Origin: an uncultured Bacteroidota bacterium
GTDB taxonomy: Bacteria; Bacteroidota; Bacteroidia; Flavobacteriales; Flavobacteriaceae
Assembly: GCA_903888655.1 (NCBI GenBank)
Contig: CAISUR010000616.1
Span: 1 to 6,929 of the forward strand
Reading direction: 5' to 3'
Length of the DNA stretch: 6,929 bases
Part shown: piece by piece, positions 1-5,955 of the stretch
How positions within the stretch are numbered: the first letter of the stretch is position 1
How the letters are laid out: each line of letters opens with the position of its first letter
The notes under the pieces: generated by a model
The model's database searches: none
The model's input: only the letters and a program-made list of their open reading frames with translations
Told to the model about the DNA's origin: nothing
Program-made: the position numbers and the translations under genes

Positions 1-435
1 ATTACCTCCTTTATCATCTTTGTATCCCACGTGCAAAGGCATGTGCAAATCTCCTACTAGATGAAATAGATACAATAATCTCGTTTTTATCTCATCATTA
101 GACAATGATTTTATGTTGTCAAGATCTTTTAGCGTTTTATTTAGAACGTTGATAATATTATCTCCCGATAATTCGGTTACATCGGCTCCTCGCTCAAAAT
201 CAATATAATGGTAGGGCTTCATGTAATTATAATTCTTATCCGAACGCATCATATCCATCCAATTAGCAGCATCTTCTATGCTCATTCCATCAAGATATTG
301 TAGAACGGTTTGCTTGGTTTTGGCATTCATATGATTGAAGGCAACTTCGGCAACTAAAGAATGTCCATTATGTCCCCAAGCAAATAAATTAGTAGTGGTT
401 AGCGTTAGAACTGCTAGTAAAAGTAAACGTTTCAT
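1..435 (-). CDS. Secreted S1/P1-type zinc nuclease, 5' part only (cut by window edge)
   Basis: This is the first 145 codons of a minus-strand gene that runs off the left edge. S1/P1 nucleases are exported tri-zinc enzymes that cut single-stranded nucleic acid and often also remove 3'-phosphates. I see a signal peptide at about residues 1-19 (MKRLL, a hydrophobic core, then NLFA) and a mature start WGHNGH. In this family the N-terminal Trp is itself a zinc ligand, so cleavage before W20 fits exactly. Other expected ligands are in place: H25, D61 in ANWMD, H76 in PYHYID, then H125, D129 and H135 in FHLVGDLHMPLH, with the family's spacing. The later His and Asp ligands lie outside the window. 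The ATG at 433-435 is chosen because the ATG just upstream (450-452) meets a stop after six codons. The gene has its own promoter and is separated by 266 nt from the chitinase gene on the same strand. Family assignment is firm; the precise substrate is not known. Confidence 0.93.
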   Translation of the reverse strand, partial: MKRLLLLAVLTLTTTNLFAWGHNGHSLVAEVAFNHMNAKTKQTVLQYLDGMSIEDAANWMDMMRSDKNYNYMKPYHYIDFERGADVTELSGDNIINVLNKTLKDLDNIKSLSNDEIKTRLLYLFHLVGDLHMPLHVGYKDDKGGN

Positions 436-452
436 CGTAGATATTTTTTCAT

Positions 453-481
453 CAAAACTATTCTTTGTACCCTAAATACAA
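453..481 (-). promoter_or_regulatory. Bacteroidetes-type promoter of the S1/P1 nuclease gene
   Basis: On the minus strand TTG (481-479) is followed after 18 nt by TAGTTTTG (460-453), a full match to the TAnnTTTG -7 element with the usual spacing in this phylum. Transcription would start near 446-448, giving a very short leader of about 12 nt before the ATG at 435. Motif match only; no expression evidence. Confidence 0.5.
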
Positions 482-569
482 TACAAACGTTTATTAATAT
501 TAGCTTAATATTTTGTAACAAAATAAACTACTAAGGATTGAAATTCTGCACAATTATCCCGATATGAAA

Positions 570-624
570 TTAACCGCAGATTCGCTAATTTATCGGATAC
601 TAAAAATTTGCGAATTTGCGTTAA
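570..624. repeat. Imperfect hairpin repeat in the nuclease-chitinase spacer
   Basis: The arms 570-591 and 604-624 are inverted copies of one sequence with two mismatches and a one-base bulge, around a 12-nt loop. The core reads CGCAGATTCGC on one arm and GCGAATTTGCG on the other. It lies just past the end of the chitinase gene (stop at 702-704). No T-tract follows it in the direction of the chitinase transcript, so it does not look like a standard intrinsic terminator. It could be a dispersed palindromic repeat or stabilise a 3' end. The rest of the 436-701 spacer shows only the nuclease promoter. Confidence 0.55.
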
Positions 625-701
625 CAGTTTTTTGAATCTAAAAAAATATGTTAAGGAGTATCATTTTAACTATTTCTACAGCTCATTAAACCACTTTTAA
701 G

Positions 702-1580
702 CTACTGTCCAAAGGGCTTTTGATTGGTACAGCTTATATTTTCGCCAGGACTAACCTTAAAATACTTACAAAAAAACAAGTAGTATTGATAACGATACTT
801 TGTTTTAGGTAAATCGCTACCCATTCCACATTCTACGCCACCATTGATTACATTAACAGTAGCTCCAAATCCTGGAAGTCTTCCTTTTGACAAATCGTTT
901 TCAGTGGGAATCCACTTACCAACCATAATATCATGACAGGATGGTTTGGGAAATTGCGGAGTCATCCAAAACCAAATCGCTGAGGCAAATGAAAGTACCG
1001 AATCTTGAGCAACATACTCTGGATGTGCCAGTAAGGTGTCTTTGGTGCCATACCATGCCTCACTAAATTGTCCGTAATTATAATTCCAACTCATTTGTTT
1101 TGGTCCTCGTCCGTAATATTTTTTATCCGCAACGGCAGGATATTTTATTTTTGAAACATCGTTGTAATCCAATGGTTCATTGAGATTTTGTTCTTCAATA
1201 AAAAATAATCCCCATTTAAAATAACCACCCGGAGCATCGTCCCAACCACCACTTGTCTCTTGGGCAATATTGGCTAAAAAGGCAGCTAATTCTTGTTTTT
1301 GGGCAACAACATCCCCATCTGACAAAAAGTTTTTAAATAAACTGGCAGCCTTAATAAAAGCTTGATACGAATAGAAATCGTTAGTACTAGTTTTCTTTTG
1401 TCCTTTACCCACTCGATTCGGAAAAAGTATATCCCAATCTTTGGCTTTAATCAGTTTGGCCACTTTCGACTTTCCTTTGCTATTTTTTAATTGTTCCACT
1501 AATGGACTGGAAACAGCCAAGACCTGCGAAACAGCCTGTAATGAGATAAGCACCATGATACTAAAGTAGATTTTTTTCAT
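702..1580 (-). CDS. Secreted glycoside hydrolase family 19 chitinase
   Basis: This 292-residue protein should hydrolyse beta-1,4 bonds in chitin by the inverting GH19 mechanism. Residues 1-22 form a signal peptide, so it acts outside the cytoplasm. The GH19 core is clear: QETSGGWDDAPGG (107-119) carries the general acid E108. The run WGLFFIEE (123-130) supplies the second carboxylate, most likely E130, 22 residues later as in barley chitinase (E67/E89). YYGRGPKQMSWNYNYG (155-170) is the family signature, and INGGVECG (246-253) lines the C-terminal part of the cleft. The usual His before the catalytic Glu (HET in plant enzymes) is Gln here. No chitin-binding module and no obvious type IX secretion tail is present; the protein ends soon after the catalytic domain. 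It stands alone, with its own candidate promoter, divergent from the DUF2520 cluster. A cell-wall lytic role is the alternative, because some GH19 relatives are endolysins. Confidence 0.92.
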   Translation of the reverse strand: MKKIYFSIMVLISLQAVSQVLAVSSPLVEQLKNSKGKSKVAKLIKAKDWDILFPNRVGKGQKKTSTNDFYSYQAFIKAASLFKNFLSDGDVVAQKQELAAFLANIAQETSGGWDDAPGGYFKWGLFFIEEQNLNEPLDYNDVSKIKYPAVADKKYYGRGPKQMSWNYNYGQFSEAWYGTKDTLLAHPEYVAQDSVLSFASAIWFWMTPQFPKPSCHDIMVGKWIPTENDLSKGRLPGFGATVNVINGGVECGMGSDLPKTKYRYQYYLFFCKYFKVSPGENISCTNQKPFGQ

Positions 1581-1620
1581 AAATAGAATTGTGGTCTTGA
1601 TTACCTTCTCGTGATTTGGT

Positions 1621-1628
1621 CAAACCTA
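1621..1628 (-). promoter_or_regulatory. Candidate -7 element of the chitinase gene
   Basis: TAGGTTTG on the minus strand matches TAnnTTTG. It lies 40 nt before the ATG (1578-1580), giving a leader of roughly 34 nt. No TTG is found at the usual distance upstream, so the -33 element is weak or missing. Confidence 0.4.
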
Positions 1629-1785
1629 ATTAAAATCTTCATTTTTAGTAATGACGACGATAAAAACTACAAGATTGTAATAAAGATAACAAAAATAAAA
1701 ATAAAAATGATGATACCGGAGCAATTTAGGAAGGTATTAAGAGTTCGTTTTCTTCATTACTGCTAGTACTCAAAAAAGTGCTAAT

Positions 1786-1793
1786 GATATTTG
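1786..1793 (+). promoter_or_regulatory. Weak candidate -7 element for the DUF2520-kdsC cluster
   Basis: GATATTTG differs from TAnnTTTG only at the first base. Transcription from it would begin near 1800, giving a leader of about 50 nt before the ATG at 1852. That would exclude the in-frame ATG at 1795 as the start. No convincing -33 element is seen, so this is tentative. Confidence 0.25.
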
Positions 1794-1851
1794 AATGGGG
1801 ATATCCCTAAAAAATTTTCATAGATTATTTCTATTTTACTACTTTAGCCAA

Positions 1852-2613
1852 ATGATTAAAGTAGTAGTTATTGGTTCTGGAAATGTAGCAAAGCACTTGA
1901 TTTCGGCTTTCGAAAACGAAAGTTCGATTGATTTAGTTCAAGCTTTTGCCAGAACTAAAAACAACCTCACTCACCTACTCGATGCTACTAAAATTATTTC
2001 TGATTTTAGCGCATTGAAAGATGCTGATTTGTATATCATTGCGGTTTCTGACGATGCAATACCCGCTGTTTCACAGTCGTTAGCGTTTACAAACAAATTA
2101 GTAGCCCATACTTCAGGTAGTGTGGCTCTCGAGGATTTGAGCGCCACCAATAGAAAAGCGGTTTTTTATCCATTACAAACATTATCCAAAAACAAAGAAG
2201 TTAATTTTAAAGAAGTGCCTTTATGTATTGAAGCCCAAAATAACATTGATTTAAAGCTATTACATCAGGTTGCTCATTGTATTTCTGATAAAGTATTTGA
2301 AATTGATACTGAACAACGCAAATCCTTACATGTTGCTGCGGTTTTTGTCAGTAATTTTGTCAATCATTTATATAAGTTAGGTAGCGATATTTGTAACGAA
2401 CATCAGGTTGCGTTTGAAATACTGCAACCTTTAATCTTAGAAACGGCTCAAAAAGTTCAAATATTGTCGCCACAAGCGGCGCAAACCGGACCCGCTATTA
2501 GAAAAGATAGTACTACCATAAACAAACATCTGGCCATTTTGACCGATGAAAATCAGAAAGAAATTTATAAAATACTAACCAAATCCATCATAGATCATGG
2601 CAAAAAGTTATAA
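1852..2613 (+). CDS. DUF2520 Rossmann-fold NAD(P)-binding protein
   Basis: From the ATG at 1852 this is 253 residues and starts MIKVVVIGSGNVA, a beta strand running straight into the dinucleotide-binding loop GSGNVA (8-13). Family landmarks follow: IIAVSDDAI (62-70), HTSGS (86-90), FYPLQT (105-110), a conserved helix around LHVAAVFVSNFVNHLY (159-174) and TGPAIRKD with KHL (212-227). This is the two-domain layout of DUF2520 proteins, which resemble F420/NADP oxidoreductases and pyrroline-5-carboxylate reductase. The reaction is unknown; a cytoplasmic NAD(P)-linked dehydrogenase is inferred from the fold only. An in-frame ATG at 1795 would add 19 residues (HRLFLFYYFSQ and neighbours) ahead of the first beta strand. 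That stretch looks like translated leader DNA, so I reject it. The end overlaps the next gene by 17 nt, which suggests co-transcription and perhaps translational coupling with kdsC. Confidence 0.88.
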   Translation: MIKVVVIGSGNVAKHLISAFENESSIDLVQAFARTKNNLTHLLDATKIISDFSALKDADLYIIAVSDDAIPAVSQSLAFTNKLVAHTSGSVALEDLSATNRKAVFYPLQTLSKNKEVNFKEVPLCIEAQNNIDLKLLHQVAHCISDKVFEIDTEQRKSLHVAAVFVSNFVNHLYKLGSDICNEHQVAFEILQPLILETAQKVQILSPQAAQTGPAIRKDSTTINKHLAILTDENQKEIYKILTKSIIDHGKKL

Positions 2614-3124
2614 GGAAATACTAAACGATATTACTACATTTATATTTGACGTCGACGGAGTGTTAACCGACAGCTCCGTTCATATTACCCCAACTGGCGA
2701 AATGCTGCGAATTATGAATATTCGCGATGGTTTTGCCATGAAAGCAGCATTAGAAAGCGGTTATAATGTGTGCATCATCTCGGGAGGAAACAATGAAGGA
2801 GTTCGAATTCGATTGCGAAATTTAGGAATTCACGACATTCATTTAGCCAGTCCCAACAAAGTGGAAACCTTCAAGGAATACATCGAATTATATCAAATCA
2901 AACCCGAACAAGTGTTGTATATGGGCGACGATATTCCGGATTATCATATCATGCAATTGGTTGGATTGCCCACTTGTCCGCAGGATGCAAGTCCAGAAAT
3001 TAAAGCAATTTCAAAATATGTTTCTCACAAAAATGGTGGAAAAGGTGCCGTTCGTGACGTGATTGAACAAGCAATGAAAGTACAAGGAAAATGGCATTTG
3101 TATTATGATGGCAAGCATGATTGA
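2597..3124 (+). CDS. kdsC: KdsC-like 3-deoxy-D-manno-octulosonate 8-phosphate phosphatase (HAD family)
   Basis: A 175-residue single-domain HAD phosphatase, the normal size for KdsC, which removes phosphate from Kdo-8-phosphate in the cytoplasm on the way to lipopolysaccharide inner core. All four HAD motifs are visible: FDVDGVLTD (17-25) with nucleophile D18 and acid/base D20, S62 in IISGGNN, K88 in SPNKVE, and MGDDIPD (109-115) with the metal-binding Asp residues. No cap domain is inserted, as expected for subclass C0 enzymes that work as tetramers. The tail SHKNGGKGAVRDVIE matches the KdsC C-terminal region that closes over the neighbouring active site. Its ATG lies inside the DUF2520 gene. 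Related C0 phosphatases act on other sugar acids (for example N-acylneuraminate-9-phosphate), so specificity rests on family similarity. No other Kdo gene is in the window. Confidence 0.87.
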   Translation: MAKSYKEILNDITTFIFDVDGVLTDSSVHITPTGEMLRIMNIRDGFAMKAALESGYNVCIISGGNNEGVRIRLRNLGIHDIHLASPNKVETFKEYIELYQIKPEQVLYMGDDIPDYHIMQLVGLPTCPQDASPEIKAISKYVSHKNGGKGAVRDVIEQAMKVQGKWHLYYDGKHD

Positions 3125-3200
3125 AGTTACGAAATGCAAAGTAAAAGGTACAAATCAGCAAAAAAGTTAAGAAGTTTAGAACATTAGATTAAAGACAAAA

Positions 3201-4127
3201 ATGAAATTTTTACAATTAATACGATACAAAAACCTATTGTTAGTTGCCTTAATGCAACTCATTTTTCGATTGGGCTATTTGGAGCAAATTAAAATCCCGT
3301 TATCGCTTTTTTATTGGCAATATACGTTATTGATTTTGGCGACGGTATTAATAGCTGCGGGAGGTTACGTAATTAATGACATATTTGACCAAGAAACCGA
3401 TGCTATAAATAAACCCAATAAAACCATTGTGGGCAATTACTTGTCTGAGGCAAAAGCCTACAACTTATATGCAGCTTTGACAATTGCTGGAGTAGGCTGT
3501 GGATTTATACTTGCGAATTCGGTAGCGCATCCCAATTTTGCTATCATTTTTGTTTTGATTGCTACCCTACTCTATTTTTATGCAAGTACACTCAAGCAAA
3601 TAGCATTGATTGGCAATATTATGGCGTCAGCATTAGTAGCATTTAGTGTCATTATTATTGGAGTATTTGATATTTTTCCCAATACTTTTGAAATCAATAG
3701 ACCTCAAATGTCGGTTGCCTTTGCTATTCTAATGGATTATGCCAAGTTTGCTTTCATCATCAATCTAGTAAGAGAAATCATTAAAGATATTCAAGATGTA
3801 AAGGGAGATAAAGAACAAGGAATGAAAACGTTACCTATTGCCATCGGGATTAAAAAAACTAATAAGATAGCCTTCGTTTTATTATTGATTCCAACACTAT
3901 ATCTTTTCTATTATTTGAATAATTATTTATTTGCCAACAACCTTTTTTATGGCATCCTATATATGTTTGTTTTTGTCATTGCACCAATGATTTTAGGTTT
4001 GGTGCGACTATGGAATACTAAAGAAACAAACGACTACAGTCAAATAAGCACGTTGTTAAAATGGATTATGTTCTTCGGAATAATATCGGTTGCGGTAATC
4101 ACGTATAATATCAAACACCATGCTTAA
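3201..4127 (+). CDS. UbiA-family membrane prenyltransferase (geranylgeranylglycerol-phosphate geranylgeranyltransferase-like)
   Basis: A 308-residue polytopic membrane protein with about eight or nine hydrophobic helices. UbiA enzymes transfer a polyprenyl chain from its diphosphate to an acceptor inside the membrane, using Mg2+ held by two Asp-rich loops. Both are intact: NDIFDQETD (59-67) in the first cytoplasmic loop and KDIQDVKGD (195-203) in the second. YASTLKQIALIGN (127-139) is another family hallmark. Bacteroidetes members are often labelled geranylgeranylglycerol-phosphate geranylgeranyltransferase by similarity to the archaeal lipid enzyme, but the true acceptor is not established. 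MenA, UbiA and haem O synthase are related alternatives, and I cannot exclude a quinone role. The ATG at 3201 begins a normal UbiA N-terminus (KFLQLIRYKNLLLVALMQ). The gene follows kdsC after 76 nt and overlaps maf by 8 nt, so it is probably in the same transcript. Confidence 0.85.
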   Translation: MKFLQLIRYKNLLLVALMQLIFRLGYLEQIKIPLSLFYWQYTLLILATVLIAAGGYVINDIFDQETDAINKPNKTIVGNYLSEAKAYNLYAALTIAGVGCGFILANSVAHPNFAIIFVLIATLLYFYASTLKQIALIGNIMASALVAFSVIIIGVFDIFPNTFEINRPQMSVAFAILMDYAKFAFIINLVREIIKDIQDVKGDKEQGMKTLPIAIGIKKTNKIAFVLLLIPTLYLFYYLNNYLFANNLFYGILYMFVFVIAPMILGLVRLWNTKETNDYSQISTLLKWIMFFGIISVAVITYNIKHHA

Positions 4128-4692
4128 GTATAAGATCATTTTAGCTTCTGGTTCGCCTAGACGTCAACAGTTTTTTAAAGATTTTAATTTGGATTTTGAA
4201 ATCAGAGTCAAAGAAGTTGAAGAAGTCTATCCAGATGATTTAAAAGCAGAAGCCATCACCAATTATTTAGCCGAACTAAAAGCCAAAGCCTTCGATGGGG
4301 AAATTGCCGATAATGAAGTGGTGATTACCAGTGATACTCTTGTTTGGTTGTGCGATAAAGCTTTGGGGAAACCTAAAGATTATGAAGATGCTTTTCAGAT
4401 TTTAAAAGCATTATCCAATCAAACGCATGAGGTAATCACGTCGGTGTGTTTTAAAACAGCTGCCAAGACCGAGACCATTTTTGACGTAACCAAAGTTACT
4501 TTTACCGAGCTGTCCGATGAAGCCATTCGTTACTATTTAGATACTTACAAACCTTTTGACAAAGCCGGAGCATACGGAATTCAGGAATGGATAGGACTTA
4601 TTGGAATCTCCAAAATTGAAGGATCGTATACCAATGTAGTAGGTTTACCTACCGAAAAAGTATACAAATATTTAACACAATCTTTAGGTTAA
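4120..4692 (+). CDS. maf: Maf-family nucleoside triphosphate pyrophosphatase (YhdE-like)
   Basis: A 190-residue cytoplasmic Maf protein, normal family length. Maf enzymes split nucleoside triphosphates to monophosphate and pyrophosphate, clearing non-canonical nucleotides; overexpression of B. subtilis Maf blocks septation, hence the old label septum-formation inhibitor. Visible motifs are the N-terminal loop ILASGSPRR (7-15), SDTLVWLC (71-78) with catalytic D72, LGKPKD (82-87) with K84, QTHEVITSV (101-109) and the long signature FDKAGAYGIQ (146-155) ending in GSYTNVVGLP. The GAYGIQ form points to the dTTP/UTP-preferring YhdE group rather than the m7GTP-preferring YceF group; this is inferred from motif similarity only. 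The first codon lies inside the end of the prenyltransferase gene, so translation is likely coupled. Confidence 0.92.
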   Translation: MLKYKIILASGSPRRQQFFKDFNLDFEIRVKEVEEVYPDDLKAEAITNYLAELKAKAFDGEIADNEVVITSDTLVWLCDKALGKPKDYEDAFQILKALSNQTHEVITSVCFKTAAKTETIFDVTKVTFTELSDEAIRYYLDTYKPFDKAGAYGIQEWIGLIGISKIEGSYTNVVGLPTEKVYKYLTQSLG

Positions 4693-4743
4693 TATGTGTA
4701 AGTTTACATTGTCATTATAAAGCAATCTAAATTGAAAAATGCA

Positions 4744-4989
4744 ATGAAAACAGAAGAAGAAATCAATGCTAAAATATTGAAAATCACAATGGTCATTCAG
4801 GAAAATTATCCCGAATTATCAAAGTATTTAAACGAAATGCCTATCACTGTCCCGATTGACAGTCGTCCTGAAGTGAATGTCAAAAACCTTCAAAAGTATT
4901 ACGACACTTTATTGACTTTGTTTAGAAATTATGTAGCGGAACACCAACTCAATTACATCAATCAAAGAACCGATTCAGGACATTTATAA
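4744..4989 (+). CDS. Small helical protein of unknown function downstream of maf
   Basis: An 81-residue acidic-to-neutral protein that I do not recognise as a named family. It has no signal peptide or membrane segment. An N-terminal helix (KTEEEINAKILKITMVIQE) leads to a Pro-rich middle (NEMPITVPIDSRPEVN) and a second amphipathic helix (VKNLQKYYDTLLTLFRNYVAEHQ), suggesting a small two-helix cytoplasmic protein, possibly oligomeric. I start it at the ATG at 4744. An in-frame TTG at 4732 would add only four residues and has no better upstream signal. It begins 51 nt after maf on the same strand with no clear terminator between, so it may be the last gene of the cluster. Codon use and amino-acid pattern look like a real gene despite the short length. 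Confidence 0.68.
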   Translation: MKTEEEINAKILKITMVIQENYPELSKYLNEMPITVPIDSRPEVNVKNLQKYYDTLLTLFRNYVAEHQLNYINQRTDSGHL

Positions 4990-5024
4990 CATCCATTACT
5001 CGGAACTACAAATTGTCTTAAATT

Positions 5025-5052
5025 TCACAAATTAATACGAATTCATTTGTGA
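5025..5052. repeat. Perfect 8-bp inverted repeat after the small helical gene
   Basis: TCACAAAT (5025-5032) and ATTTGTGA (5045-5052) flank a 12-nt spacer. It lies 36 nt after the stop at 4989. No T-run follows, so it is not a classical intrinsic terminator, although it could mark a transcript end or be a dispersed intergenic repeat. Confidence 0.45.
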
Positions 5053-5084
5053 TATATATCTAGTACCTATCTGTCGCTGAAAAG

Positions 5085-5113
5085 TGTGAATTATGTAATT
5101 ATCATAATACACA
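5085..5113. promoter_or_regulatory. Dyad-symmetric operator-like site upstream of the two-gene envelope unit
   Basis: TGTGAATTATG (5085-5095) and CATAATACACA (5103-5113) are inverted copies with one mismatch in 11, separated by 7 nt. The centre is about 56 nt before the start site predicted from the -7 element at 5141, a usual position for an activator. The regulator is unknown. Confidence 0.4.
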
Positions 5114-5140
5114 GTGTAACTTCTCAATTTTCATCGTGCC

Positions 5141-5148
5141 TACTTTTG
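5141..5148 (+). promoter_or_regulatory. -7 element for the two-gene envelope unit
   Basis: TACTTTTG matches TAnnTTTG exactly and is followed by TAG, as often in Flavobacterium promoters. A start near 5155 gives a leader of about 28 nt before the ATG at 5183. No TTG -33 element is found at the right distance, which would fit a promoter that depends on an activator. Confidence 0.5.
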
Positions 5149-5182
5149 TAGTAACAATTCTGTTATCTAAAAAATTAAAATC

Positions 5183-5500
5183 ATGAAGAAATTTACCTTG
5201 TGTACGATGATCATGCTCGCCTCATTTTTGTTCGTTAGTCATACTACCTTAGCTGCTGAAAAAGCACCTATCACTGCGGTTACCAACTCCGATGACGTTC
5301 CTGCCGATGTTAAAGTTATGCTTTCTAGATTAGACGAAATCAAGGCAATGGACAAATCTTCATTGAATGCTTCAGAGAAGAAAGTACTACGCAAAGAAGT
5401 ACGGGTCATTAAATCAGCTTTACGCTCAAGAGGAAGTGGTATTTATCTTTCGGTGGGTGCAATTATTATTATCGTTTTGCTTTTAATCATTTTATTATAA
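5183..5500 (+). CDS. Small exported protein with C-terminal membrane anchor, function unknown
   Basis: A 105-residue protein in three parts. Residues 1-25 are a signal peptide (KKF, hydrophobic core, TTLAAE). Residues 26-85 are a charged, probably helical periplasmic segment (VPADVKVMLSRLDEI, then LNASEKKVLRKEVRVIKSALRSRG). Residues 87-105 are a very hydrophobic C-terminal membrane helix with a run of Ile and Leu that ends at the last residue. The protein would therefore face the periplasm and be held by its tail, unless the signal sequence is not cleaved and both ends stay in the membrane. Small proteins of this layout occur in Bacteroidetes without known function; I cannot name a family. 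The stop codon overlaps the next start by one base (TAATG), so the two genes are almost certainly co-translated. Confidence 0.75.
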   Translation: MKKFTLCTMIMLASFLFVSHTTLAAEKAPITAVTNSDDVPADVKVMLSRLDEIKAMDKSSLNASEKKVLRKEVRVIKSALRSRGSGIYLSVGAIIIIVLLLIILL

Positions 5501-5946
5501 TGAAAAAGTTACAATTCGTTTTAGTAGGAGTTGTATTCTTATCAGCAATGCAATTTCAAGCACAGGTTTCCATCAATCTCCAGTTTGGCGCTCCTCCAGC
5601 TTGGGCTCCGGCAGAACGACAGGAATCACAATATTATTATCTACCCGATATTGATTGTTACTATGATGTACCTGCTTCAATGTTTATTTACAATAGAAAT
5701 GGACGATGGTCGCGATCACATTCCCTTCCCCGCCAATACAGAAACTATAATCTAAGAGGCGGCAATGTGGTATACCTTACCGATTATAGAGGCAATGCAC
5801 CCTATACCTATCACACCAAACACCAACAAGAATTTCGTGGCAATCGTGCTGAAAGACCCAGAGAACAAGAACACCACGACGAAACCAACCATCGCGGTGA
5901 GGAAAAACACAATCACGAAGATAAGCATGAAGGGCGAGGACGGTAG
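5500..5946 (+). CDS. Secreted protein with charged His-rich C-terminal tail, function unknown
   Basis: A 148-residue protein with a signal peptide (residues 1-22, ending QFQAQ). The mature part starts with VSINLQFGAPPAWAPAE and continues as a Tyr-rich domain (YYYLPDIDCYYDVPASMFIY, NGRWSRS, LPRQYRNYNLRGGNVVYLTDYRGN, 46-99). The last 40 or so residues are a hydrophilic tail of Glu, Arg, Lys, Asn and His, with eight His between 105 and 143, including HH at 125-126. This suggests a periplasmic or surface protein with a disordered tail that might bind metal ions or polyanions; that is inference. Similar Flavobacterium proteins are unnamed. It overlaps the preceding anchor-protein gene by one base, so both probably work together. 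No terminator is evident after the stop. Confidence 0.75.
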   Translation: MKKLQFVLVGVVFLSAMQFQAQVSINLQFGAPPAWAPAERQESQYYYLPDIDCYYDVPASMFIYNRNGRWSRSHSLPRQYRNYNLRGGNVVYLTDYRGNAPYTYHTKHQQEFRGNRAERPREQEHHDETNHRGEEKHNHEDKHEGRGR

Positions 5947-5955
5947 TGAGTTGGC

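Noticed and set aside
1763..1782. Short hairpin TAGTAC / GTGCTA just before the DUF2520 promoter candidate
   Set aside because: Six pairs including one G-T wobble around an A-rich loop; this can arise by chance and no second copy was seen.
1795..1851. Possible longer N-terminus of the DUF2520 protein (19 extra residues from an ATG at 1795)
   Set aside because: The extra residues precede the first strand of the Rossmann fold, look like translated AT-rich leader, and overlap the likely promoter and transcript start.
4732..4743. TTG start adding four residues to the small protein after maf
   Set aside because: An ATG lies four codons downstream, and nothing upstream favours the TTG.
5531..5755. 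Plus-strand open frame inside the His-rich protein gene
   Set aside because: It overlaps a frame with a signal peptide and a coherent protein; its translation has no domain-like features.
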